A stretch of 5,316 nucleotides of DNA, from contig MHYW01000084.1 in NCBI GenBank assembly GCA_001828545.1, positions 1-5,316 of the forward strand. The letters are read 5' to 3'. The notes beneath the pieces are model-generated. The model was not told the origin of the DNA. It saw only the letters and a list, made by a program, of their open reading frames with translations, and made no database searches. Within the stretch, counting starts at the first letter, position 1. The number at the start of each line of letters is the position of its first letter. The position numbers were made by a program, and so were the translations under genes. Of the stretch, positions 1 to 4,457 are shown piece after piece. Source of the stretch: Planctomycetes bacterium RIFCSPHIGHO2_12_FULL_52_36. GTDB taxonomy: Bacteria; Planctomycetota; Brocadiia; Brocadiales; Bathyanammoxibiaceae.

Positions 1-744
1 ATGCTCTCCTACTACGAGAAGGAACTGGGGTTCAAGTGCCTGGAGATAAATTCCACCTACTATACCCTGCCCTCCCCCAAGAGCATGGAGGGGATGGCAA
101 AAAAGACCTCGGAAGATTTTGAGTTCACGGTGAAGGCCTTTAAGGGCATGACACACGAGATATGGGATAAAGTAGGGGCGACCGGCCGGTCGCCCCTACT
201 GGACAATAGAGACGTATTTGAGAAATTCAATTTCTCCATGAAACCCCTAAAGGAGGGAGGGAGACTCCGTTGCATCCTGGCCCAGTTTCCCCCCTGGTTC
301 CATCCGTCAAAGGAGAACCTTGATTATCTGAGGGCCTTTAAAGACAGGACGGCCAACATGCCGGTAGCGGTAGAGTTCAGAAACCAGGCCTGGCATAAGG
401 ACTCTACCCTGGCGTTCCTCAAGGGGGAAGGACTGGGGTACTGCGTGGTAGACGAACCCAGGCTCCCTGGACTCATGCCCTTTAACCCCAAGACCACCTC
501 ACCTATCGGGTATTTCCGCCTCCACGGCAGGAACCCCAACTGGTTCAACGTCCCTGCCTCGGTGAGATATGATTATCTTTATAGTGAGGGAGAACTCCAG
601 GAGTTCCTCCTCCCCATACAGGAGGTTACCGGCCTTACTGACACCACGTTTGTCTTCTTCAACAACTGTCACGGGGGTTCTGCCGTCAAGAATGCGATGA
701 GGCTAAGGGATATGCTCCAGTTAAGATTTAAAGAGCAGATGTGA
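1..744 (+). CDS. DUF72 / YecE-like TIM-barrel protein, probably 5'-partial
   Basis: The 247 visible residues match the DUF72 (YecE) family, a TIM-barrel fold of unknown biochemical function. Landmarks are the early LEINSTYY motif (14-21), FTVKAFKGMTH (42-52), VEFRNQAW (124-131), VVDEP (149-153), YFRLHGRN (171-178) and the C-terminal FFNNCHGGSAVKNA (219-232), all in family order. Family members normally open with a strand such as IGTSGW and 20-30 further residues before the segment that aligns with MLSYYEKELG. The ATG at base 1 is therefore more likely an internal Met, with the real start upstream of the window; a true N-terminal truncation cannot be excluded. Residues V58-L67 are encoded by a perfect DNA palindrome and look like an insertion in a loop between the FKGMTH motif and the next helix. 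The stop (742-744) directly abuts a promoter-like sequence, so the gene is probably not in one transcription unit with the dehydratase genes. Family assignment is confident; function is unknown. Confidence 0.9.
   Translation: MLSYYEKELGFKCLEINSTYYTLPSPKSMEGMAKKTSEDFEFTVKAFKGMTHEIWDKVGATGRSPLLDNRDVFEKFNFSMKPLKEGGRLRCILAQFPPWFHPSKENLDYLRAFKDRTANMPVAVEFRNQAWHKDSTLAFLKGEGLGYCVVDEPRLPGLMPFNPKTTSPIGYFRLHGRNPNWFNVPASVRYDYLYSEGELQEFLLPIQEVTGLTDTTFVFFNNCHGGSAVKNAMRLRDMLQLRFKEQM
171..200. repeat. 30-bp perfect palindrome inside the DUF72 gene
   Basis: Every base from 171 to 185 pairs with its partner from 200 back to 186, with no loop. The arms begin AGTAGGGGCGACCGG. The core 172-199 has GTAGGGGC at one end and GCCCCTAC at the other, the same ends as the element at 806-834. 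It is read in frame as V58-G-A-T-G-R-S-P-L-L67 without a stop. Of the three forward phases one would read TAG, so it is tolerated in only two. It sits in a region of DUF72 proteins that is normally a variable loop. The palindrome is directly visible; that it is a mobile or amplified repeat is inferred from the shared ends. Confidence 0.85.
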
Positions 745-774
745 TTGACGCATCTTCAGGAGATATGCTAATAT
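745..774 (+). promoter_or_regulatory. Candidate sigma-70 promoter for the dehydratase genes
   Basis: TTGACG (745-750) matches the -35 consensus at five of six positions. After 18 bases, TAATAT (769-774) is a moderate -10 box preceded by TG at 766-767, giving an extended -10 (TGCTAATAT). It starts at the base after the DUF72 stop. Transcription from it would begin at about 780-783, at or next to the ATG at 782, which predicts a leaderless or nearly leaderless message. The -10 match is imperfect, so this is a prediction from sequence only. Confidence 0.5.
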
Positions 775-781
775 TTTTTAG

Positions 782-1888
782 ATGTGGAAGGAATATTTAA
801 AGGATGTAGGGGCAGGTTTGAAACCTGCCCCTACGAGGGGGAAGATAGGGTACCTCTCCATCCACGTCCCTGAGGAGATAATCCTTGGGGCAGGGAGACT
901 CCCCTATCGCCTCCTAGGAAGGGGAAAACCCGTTAAGCGGGCCAGTGCCTATCTGCCCAAGACCTTTGACCCCTCCGTGCTGGACAGCCTGGAGGGGGCC
1001 ATAGAGGGGGAATACAGCTTCCTGGAAGGCGTGATAGTGGCCAACGTCAGCGATGCCCACCGCAGGCTCTACGACGCCTGGAGGGTGGCATGGGCCACTC
1101 CCGACCGTGGTGAACCCAAGAAGGTATTCTTCCTGGACGTCCCTAAGGGGGCGGATGCACTAAGGGTCAGGGCCTTCTCCCTTGCCCTCTCTGCCTTGAT
1201 GAGAGAGATGGAGGTGGCCCTGGACGTAAGAATATCTCCAGAGGGTCTAAGAGAGGCCATAGGACTATGTAATGAGACGAGGATATTGTTGCAACGGCTG
1301 GCCAGGCTGAGGAGGCAGAAAAAACCACCCCTATCGGGACATGACTTCTTTGACGTGGTATCCTGGGCCCAGAGGAATGATAAATCCTACGTGAACCAGA
1401 GGCTCAGACTAATCCTCCAGGAACTGGAGACGGCCCGGTGCAATGGTGCCGTAGGACCAAGACTTATGCTCACGGGGAGCCCCCTGGGTTCACCAGGACT
1501 AATCTCGCTCATAGAAAGGCTGGGCGCCCAGGTGGTCTGTGAGGACTTATGCACAGGTATGCAGTATTTTTCTGACCTTGTTGAGGAGGACAGCCCAGAG
1601 CCACTCAACGCCCTCGCCAGGAGATACCTGGACATCCCCACTGCCAGGATGGCTGATACCAGGGCCCGCTGGGGATACCTGCACAAGCTGGCCGAGGAAT
1701 ACGACGTAACCGGGGTCATCTATTTTACCCTGAAGTTTGATGACATCTACCTCTTTGAGTATCCCTTTATAAGGAACAAGTTCCAGAAGGCAGGCTATCC
1801 CGTCCTGCTGATAGAGGCAGAGAATTTCCTGACCAACGTAGGTCAGATAGAGACCAGGGTGCAGGCCTTTACTGAGATGCTGGGTTAA
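782..1888 (+). CDS. HGD-D family subunit (BcrC/BadD/HgdB-like), cluster ligands missing
   Basis: This 368-residue protein belongs to the 2-hydroxyacyl-CoA dehydratase / benzoyl-CoA reductase component family. Visible signatures are KIGYLSIHVPEEIILGAGRLPYRLLG (21-46), GVIVANVSDAHRRLYDAW (83-100), VVCEDLCTG (251-259), GVIYFTLKF (311-319), YLFEYPFIRNKF (323-334) and the family-typical end GQIETRVQAFTEML (354-367). Length suits the shorter subunit. Characterised members bind a [4Fe-4S] cluster through three cysteines, in motifs resembling N-x-C-P-F-x-R, T/S-C-D-x-x-R-R-L and K-F-C-D-P. Here these read T-F-D63-P, V-S90-D and K-F-D320-D, so all three are replaced. The only cysteines are C163, C220, C253 and C257. 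An in-frame TAG (779-781) precedes the ATG, making 782 the earliest start. The only purine-rich SD-like site, AGGAGA (758-763), is 18 bases away, too far. Residues V9-T18 come from a palindromic repeat. The partner subunit follows after 89 bases. It may be a structural or substrate-binding subunit without a cluster; substrate unknown. Confidence 0.85.
   Translation: MWKEYLKDVGAGLKPAPTRGKIGYLSIHVPEEIILGAGRLPYRLLGRGKPVKRASAYLPKTFDPSVLDSLEGAIEGEYSFLEGVIVANVSDAHRRLYDAWRVAWATPDRGEPKKVFFLDVPKGADALRVRAFSLALSALMREMEVALDVRISPEGLREAIGLCNETRILLQRLARLRRQKKPPLSGHDFFDVVSWAQRNDKSYVNQRLRLILQELETARCNGAVGPRLMLTGSPLGSPGLISLIERLGAQVVCEDLCTGMQYFSDLVEEDSPEPLNALARRYLDIPTARMADTRARWGYLHKLAEEYDVTGVIYFTLKFDDIYLFEYPFIRNKFQKAGYPVLLIEAENFLTNVGQIETRVQAFTEMLG
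806..834. repeat. 29-bp perfect palindrome inside the first dehydratase gene
   Basis: Bases 806-819 pair perfectly with 834-821 around a single central G at 820. The arms begin GTAGGGGCAGGTTT. The ends (GTAGGGGC / GCCCCTAC) equal those of the palindrome at 172-199, while the centres differ. It is translated as V9-G-A-G-L-K-P-A-P-T18, in the same phase (GTA as first codon) as the other copy. It falls between a short N-terminal helix-like stretch (WKEYLKD) and the conserved GYLSIHVPEE segment, where relatives run on without this peptide. The structure is seen directly; the insertion history is inferred. Confidence 0.85.
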
Positions 1889-1892
1889 TAAA

Positions 1893-1958
1893 GTAGCCGC
1901 AACCTTCAGGTTGCGGTATCTTACGCAGGCTAATCCGCCTCAGGCGGACTGCGGCTAC
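1893..1958. repeat. Two-hairpin GTAG...CTAC element (REP/BIME-like)
   Basis: An outer inverted repeat, GTAGCCGCA (1893-1901) against TGCGGCTAC (1950-1958), encloses two hairpins. CCGCAACCT (1897-1905) pairs with AGGTTGCGG (1908-1916), and TCCGCCT (1934-1940) pairs with AGGCGGA (1942-1948). The outer arm overlaps the first hairpin, so the DNA can form either one long stem or two separate stem-loops. Each half reads GTAG followed by a hairpin when taken from its outer end, the layout of a pair of inverted REP units. It fills most of the 89-base gap between the two dehydratase genes. There is no T-run, so it is not a standard terminator; in RNA it could slow decay or partly uncouple the two genes. 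Confidence 0.7.
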
Positions 1959-1977
1959 CGCTCTCGCGTAGGTTAAT

Positions 1978-3231
1978 ATGACCATCGTAGAAGACCAGAG
2001 AAAAAGGCAGAGGGAGTTCTTTACCCTGCAGTTCCAGAAACGCCTCAAGAGGCCCCGTGGTTATTCGCCATTAAAGAGTTCCCAGGCCAGAGAGAGGGCC
2101 ATGTTCCGCCTCCTGCTGGAGAGCTTCAGGGAGGGCTCAAGCGTGGTGTGGAAGAGCACCTTTGTCCCCTCCGAGATAATATACTCCCTCGGGGCCATCC
2201 CCCTTTACGTTGAGAGCTTCAGCGCAGTGGCCTCAGCCGTGGATATATGCCCGCCGATGCTGGACGCCTCAGAGAGATGCGGTTACTCCAGGGACTCCTG
2301 CACCTTCCTGAGAGCCGTCCTGGGGGCCTCACACAAGGACATACTCCCCAGGCCGGATGCCCTGGTATCCACCTCTTATTACTGCGACGGCGACCCAAAG
2401 ATATTTGACATCTTCGCCGAAGAGTACAAGAAACCCCATTTCTACCTCCACGTACCCTATGCGGCAGAGGCAGGGTGGGCGGTGGACGCCCTGGCTGAAC
2501 AGCTTGAAGAGGTTGCCATTGAACTGGCTAAAGTCATGGGAAAGCCATTTAACAGGGAACGGCTCTCAGAGATTATCCAGAGCTCCAACGAGGCCAGAAG
2601 ATACCTCCTCAAGGCCAACGAGCTGAGGAGGCACGTCCCTTCCCCCATGCTCGGCTGTGAGGCCATAGACTACATTGCCTCCATCACCCAGCTCTGGGGG
2701 TCCCCCGAGCTGGTGAGGATCTCAAGACTACTCTGCGAAGAACTGGAAGAGAGGATAGAGAAAGGCGTTGCGGCCGTGGAGCCAGAGCAGTTCCGCTTCC
2801 TGTGGTGCCACCTCAGGCCTTATTACAACGACGAGGTATTCAATTATCTGGAGGGCCACCACAAGGCAGTAGTGGCCTTTGAGAGCGTAAACCTGATTAC
2901 CTGGAAGGAGATGGACCCTGGAAAGCCCTTCAAGAGCCTGGCAGAAAAACTACTGGCCAACCCCGCCATAGGCCCGTACGAGCGTATGACCAGGGAGGTA
3001 GCCAAAATGGTAAAGGACTACCAGATAGATGGTATTATATGGATGTCCCCCTGGGGCTGTCGTCACTTCAACAGCATGGCCCAGCTCGTTAAAGATGGCC
3101 TGCGCAGGGAGATGGACGTGCCTTTTTATATACTTGACTTAGAGTGCATTGATAAGAGAAACTATTCAAAGGAGCAGGTGCGTACCAGGCTGGATGCTTT
3201 TATTGAGGTACTGGCTGGAAAGAGGGGGTGA
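1978..3231 (+). CDS. HGD-D family subunit (BcrB/BadE/HgdA-like) with intact cluster cysteines
   Basis: This 417-residue protein is the longer subunit of a 2-hydroxyacyl-CoA dehydratase / benzoyl-CoA reductase-type component. After a basic N-terminus (RKRQREFF, KRLKRPRG) come the conserved FVPSEIIYSLGAIPLYVE (62-79), YSRDSCTFLRAVLGA (103-117), ALVSTSYYCDGDPKIFD (128-144), a helical middle, LWCHLRPYYND (275-285), GIIWMSPWGCRHFN (352-365), and the C-terminal LDLECIDKRNYSKEQVRTRLDAFIEVL (386-412). C108, C136 and C361 occupy the three positions that ligate the subunit's [4Fe-4S] cluster in this family, so cluster binding is expected. The start is the ATG at 1978 with a weak GTAGG (1968-1972) five bases upstream; the good match from about residue 45 onward supports the frame but not the exact start. 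It should pair with the preceding, cysteine-depleted paralogue and be energised by the activase at 3586. The acyl-CoA substrate, and dehydratase versus reductase activity, cannot be told from sequence. Confidence 0.9.
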   Translation: MTIVEDQRKRQREFFTLQFQKRLKRPRGYSPLKSSQARERAMFRLLLESFREGSSVVWKSTFVPSEIIYSLGAIPLYVESFSAVASAVDICPPMLDASERCGYSRDSCTFLRAVLGASHKDILPRPDALVSTSYYCDGDPKIFDIFAEEYKKPHFYLHVPYAAEAGWAVDALAEQLEEVAIELAKVMGKPFNRERLSEIIQSSNEARRYLLKANELRRHVPSPMLGCEAIDYIASITQLWGSPELVRISRLLCEELEERIEKGVAAVEPEQFRFLWCHLRPYYNDEVFNYLEGHHKAVVAFESVNLITWKEMDPGKPFKSLAEKLLANPAIGPYERMTREVAKMVKDYQIDGIIWMSPWGCRHFNSMAQLVKDGLRREMDVPFYILDLECIDKRNYSKEQVRTRLDAFIEVLAGKRG

Positions 3232-3282
3232 AAGTGACTTATGGATTTGAAGCTGTAATAATTCCAGAAAGGACTTATAGCC

Positions 3283-3486
3283 ATGATTAAAATCCACACA
3301 AGATATATTACTGACACCGAGGGTAACCCTTTGGAAGTGGTACTACCCGTAAAAGAGTTTAAAGCCCTAATGGAGTACGTGGAAGAAATTGAAGACGCCC
3401 TAGAATTGGAAAAGGCTATAAAGGAGGCAGAGGAGTTTGTGCCGTGGGAGGAGTTTAAAGATAGATTGAAGGAAGAGGCAATTTAA
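3283..3486 (+). CDS. Small antitoxin-like protein (Phd/YefM- or RelB-like), no toxin visible
   Basis: A 67-residue acidic protein. It starts with a short beta-type segment (IHTRYITDTEGNPLEVVLPVKEFKALMEYVEE, residues 4-35) resembling the N-terminal DNA-binding part of prevent-host-death style antitoxins, whose usual form is T-x-Y-I-x-D-E-x-G-x(4)-V-x-L-P-I-x-x-Y-x-x-L. A highly charged helix follows (36-50), then a tail with VPWEEFKDRLKEE (53-65), like the P-x-E-E toxin-binding tails of such proteins. A good ribosome site, AGAAAGGA (3266-3273), lies nine bases before the ATG. The gene is 51 bases after the second dehydratase subunit and in the same direction. No RelE/ParE-like toxin frame follows: four bases after the stop a repeat element begins, then the activase. 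It may be an orphan regulator, or a remnant of a pair split by the repeat. Real gene: likely; antitoxin family: moderate confidence from pattern only. Confidence 0.6.
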   Translation: MIKIHTRYITDTEGNPLEVVLPVKEFKALMEYVEEIEDALELEKAIKEAEEFVPWEEFKDRLKEEAI

Positions 3487-3503
3487 GTTCCCTCCCCCTT
3501 GAT

Positions 3504-3523
3504 GGGGGAGGGAAGGGTGGGGG
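3504..3523 (+). other. G-quadruplex motif, + strand
   Basis: Four G-runs of 5, 3, 3 and 5 bases (3504-3508, 3510-3512, 3515-3517, 3519-3523) are separated by loops of 1, 2 and 1 bases (A, AA, T). Loops this short are known to favour very stable parallel quadruplexes. On the sense strand the motif would also be in the mRNA, 62 bases upstream of the activase ATG, where it could compete with the flanking hairpins. Motif seen directly; folding is a prediction. Confidence 0.6.
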
Positions 3524-3532
3524 TGAATATCA

Positions 3533-3553
3533 CCCTCCCCCTACCCCCTCCCC
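3533..3553 (-). other. G-quadruplex motif, - strand
   Basis: C-runs of 3, 5, 5 and 4 bases (3533-3535, 3537-3541, 3544-3548, 3550-3553) separated by T, TA and T give four G-runs on the minus strand with loops of 1, 2 and 1. This mirrors the loop pattern of the + strand motif at 3504-3523, from which it is separated by nine bases holding most of a GGGTGA/TCACCC dyad. Motif seen directly; folding is a prediction. Confidence 0.6.
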
Positions 3554-3575
3554 TCAAGGGAGGGGGAGATCAAAC

Positions 3576-3580
3576 GGAGA
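3576..3580 (+). promoter_or_regulatory. Ribosome binding site that decides the activase start
   Basis: GGAGA lies five bases before the ATG at 3586. The longer open frame from 3499 begins inside the repeat and would add 29 residues made of G/P-rich translated repeat (GEGRVGV..., LPLPPPLKGGG), absent from the family. The ribosome site plus the family N-terminus (M-Y-T-A-G-I-D-I-G) fix 3586 as the start. Confidence 0.75.
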
Positions 3581-3585
3581 AAGTT

Positions 3586-4377
3586 ATGTACACCGCAGGT
3601 ATAGACATAGGCTCGGTCTCTACTGAGGTAGTAATACTGGGAGAGGAAGGGATTAAGGGTTACTCTGTACTGGACTCCCAGGTAGACATAGAAAAGACGG
3701 CCGAGGTGGCCCTTGATATAGCCCTGGATATGGCCCGGCTCGTGAGGAAGGACGTAGCCTACTCGGTGGCGACAGGCTACGGTCGGAACAACGTCCACTA
3801 CGCCAATAAACAGGTTACTGAGATAACCTGTCATGCCATGGGCGCGCATTACCTGTTTCCCAATACCAGGACTATCATAGACATTGGCGGACAGGATAGT
3901 AAGGCCGTTGCCCTGACGACCGACGGCCCCAGTGGGCCCAGGGTGGTAGACTTCTGCATGAACGACAAGTGTGCGGCAGGTACAGGCCGTTTCCTTGAGG
4001 TCATGGCCAGGGTGCTGGACGTGGACATAAGAGAGATGGGTCCCCTCTCCCAAAAGTCCACCACGGAGATAAACATCTCCAGTATGTGCACCGTCTTTGC
4101 CGAATCCGAGGTCATCTCCCTCATCCACCAGAAACACAATAAAGAGGACATCATCAGCGGCCTGCACACGGCCATAGCCCGCAAGGTACTGAGTCTGGTA
4201 CAGAGGCTGGATATTAAAGAAGAAGTGACCCTTACCGGCGGGGTGATGAAGAACGTGGGGGTAGTTGAGAAACTTCAGCAGGAACTGTCTCACAGGAAGG
4301 TCAACCTTCCCGAGGAGCCTCAGATAGTCGGGGCCATAGGGGCGGCACTCCTGGCCAGGAAATATGTCCACTCGTAG
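3586..4377 (+). CDS. 2-hydroxyacyl-CoA dehydratase activase (HgdC/HadI/BcrA-D-like ATPase)
   Basis: A 263-residue ASKHA-fold ATPase of the BcrAD/BadFG family, the length of the homodimeric activator HgdC. Such proteins hold one [4Fe-4S] cluster between two subunits and use ATP to drive a low-potential electron into the dehydratase component. The phosphate-1 loop is AGIDIGSVSTEVV (4-16), ATGYGR is at 62-67, phosphate-2 is IIDIGGQDSK (97-106), and the adenosine motif is LTGGVMKN (216-223), with GAIGAALLA (249-257) at the C-terminus. The inter-subunit cluster cysteines are C129 in NDKCAAGTGRF and C168 in SSMCTVFAESEV, almost the same numbering as in HgdC; C124 is an extra nearby Cys. Only one activase gene is present, whereas class I benzoyl-CoA reductases have two different ATPase subunits, so the system looks more dehydratase-like. 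It follows the two component subunits, separated by the antitoxin-like gene and a repeat. Family and role are confident; the electron donor (ferredoxin or flavodoxin in relatives) is not encoded here. Confidence 0.95.
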   Translation: MYTAGIDIGSVSTEVVILGEEGIKGYSVLDSQVDIEKTAEVALDIALDMARLVRKDVAYSVATGYGRNNVHYANKQVTEITCHAMGAHYLFPNTRTIIDIGGQDSKAVALTTDGPSGPRVVDFCMNDKCAAGTGRFLEVMARVLDVDIREMGPLSQKSTTEINISSMCTVFAESEVISLIHQKHNKEDIISGLHTAIARKVLSLVQRLDIKEEVTLTGGVMKNVGVVEKLQQELSHRKVNLPEEPQIVGAIGAALLARKYVHS

Positions 4378-4396
4378 TCTTGCCTCTCCAGTCTAA

Positions 4397-4414
4397 TCCT
4401 TGACGATACAAGGA
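4397..4414. promoter_or_regulatory. Dyad overlapping the nifU -35 box (possible operator)
   Basis: TCCTTG (4397-4402) and CAAGGA (4409-4414) form a perfect 6-bp inverted repeat with a six-base spacer. A further TCCT (4416-4419) repeats the first half. The left arm contains the first bases of the -35 box, so a bound protein would block RNA polymerase. It does not match the known IscR type 1 or type 2 consensus. A short dyad can arise by chance, so confidence is low. Confidence 0.3.
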
Positions 4415-4428
4415 ATCCTGTATATAAT
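4400..4428 (+). promoter_or_regulatory. Strong sigma-70-type promoter for nifU
   Basis: TTGACG (4400-4405) and a perfect TATAAT (4423-4428) are separated by the optimal 17 bases. Transcription should start at about 4434-4436, giving a leader of roughly 22-24 bases before the nifU ATG at 4458. It is the best promoter match in the window and has no sigma-54 (GG-N10-GC) character, so classical NifA control is not indicated. Confidence 0.8.
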
Positions 4429-4457
4429 AAAATGATTAAACCCCCTGGATAAATTCA

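Larger units (their letters stand above)
3490..3568. repeat. G-run/C-run inverted-repeat element with three hairpins
   Basis: Three nested stems lie in 79 bases. CCCTCCCCC (3490-3498) pairs with GGGGGAGGG (3504-3512) across TTGAT. GGGTGA (3521-3526) pairs with TCACCC (3530-3535) across ATA. CCCCCTCCC (3544-3552) pairs with GGGAGGGGG (3558-3566) across CTCAA. The element is roughly symmetrical about base 3528, so left and right halves are imperfect inverted copies of each other. It occupies nearly all of the gap between the antitoxin-like gene and the activase. It lacks the GTAG/CTAC ends of the other palindromes, so it is probably a separate repeat family. It has no T-run typical of an intrinsic terminator. 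Its G-runs create the quadruplex motifs listed separately. Confidence 0.8.

Noticed and set aside
1893..1958. Intrinsic terminator between the two subunit genes
   Set aside because: The stems are good but no U-run follows, and the two flanking genes encode partner subunits.
2357..2626. An 89-codon frame within the second dehydratase subunit on the same strand
   Set aside because: It is a frame-shifted reading of a strongly conserved region with a Thr/Ser/Pro-rich, non-family composition.
782..3231. Class I benzoyl-CoA reductase operon
   Set aside because: Those enzymes have two different ATPase subunits; only one activase is present, one subunit lacks cluster cysteines, and no aromatic-pathway gene is visible.
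3234..3290. An 18-codon GTG frame running into the antitoxin-like start
   Set aside because: Too short, no clear ribosome site, no recognisable sequence; its overlap with the next ATG is probably incidental.
3541..4371. A 276-codon open frame antisense to the activase
   Set aside because: It lies codon-for-codon opposite a well-supported ATPase gene, has no recognisable family motif, and its Tyr/Gly/His-rich composition is what the reverse of this codon usage gives.
4432..4452. ATG at 4432 as an upstream start or leader peptide for nifU
   Set aside because: It reads six codons to a stop, is out of frame with nifU, and lies at the predicted transcription start.
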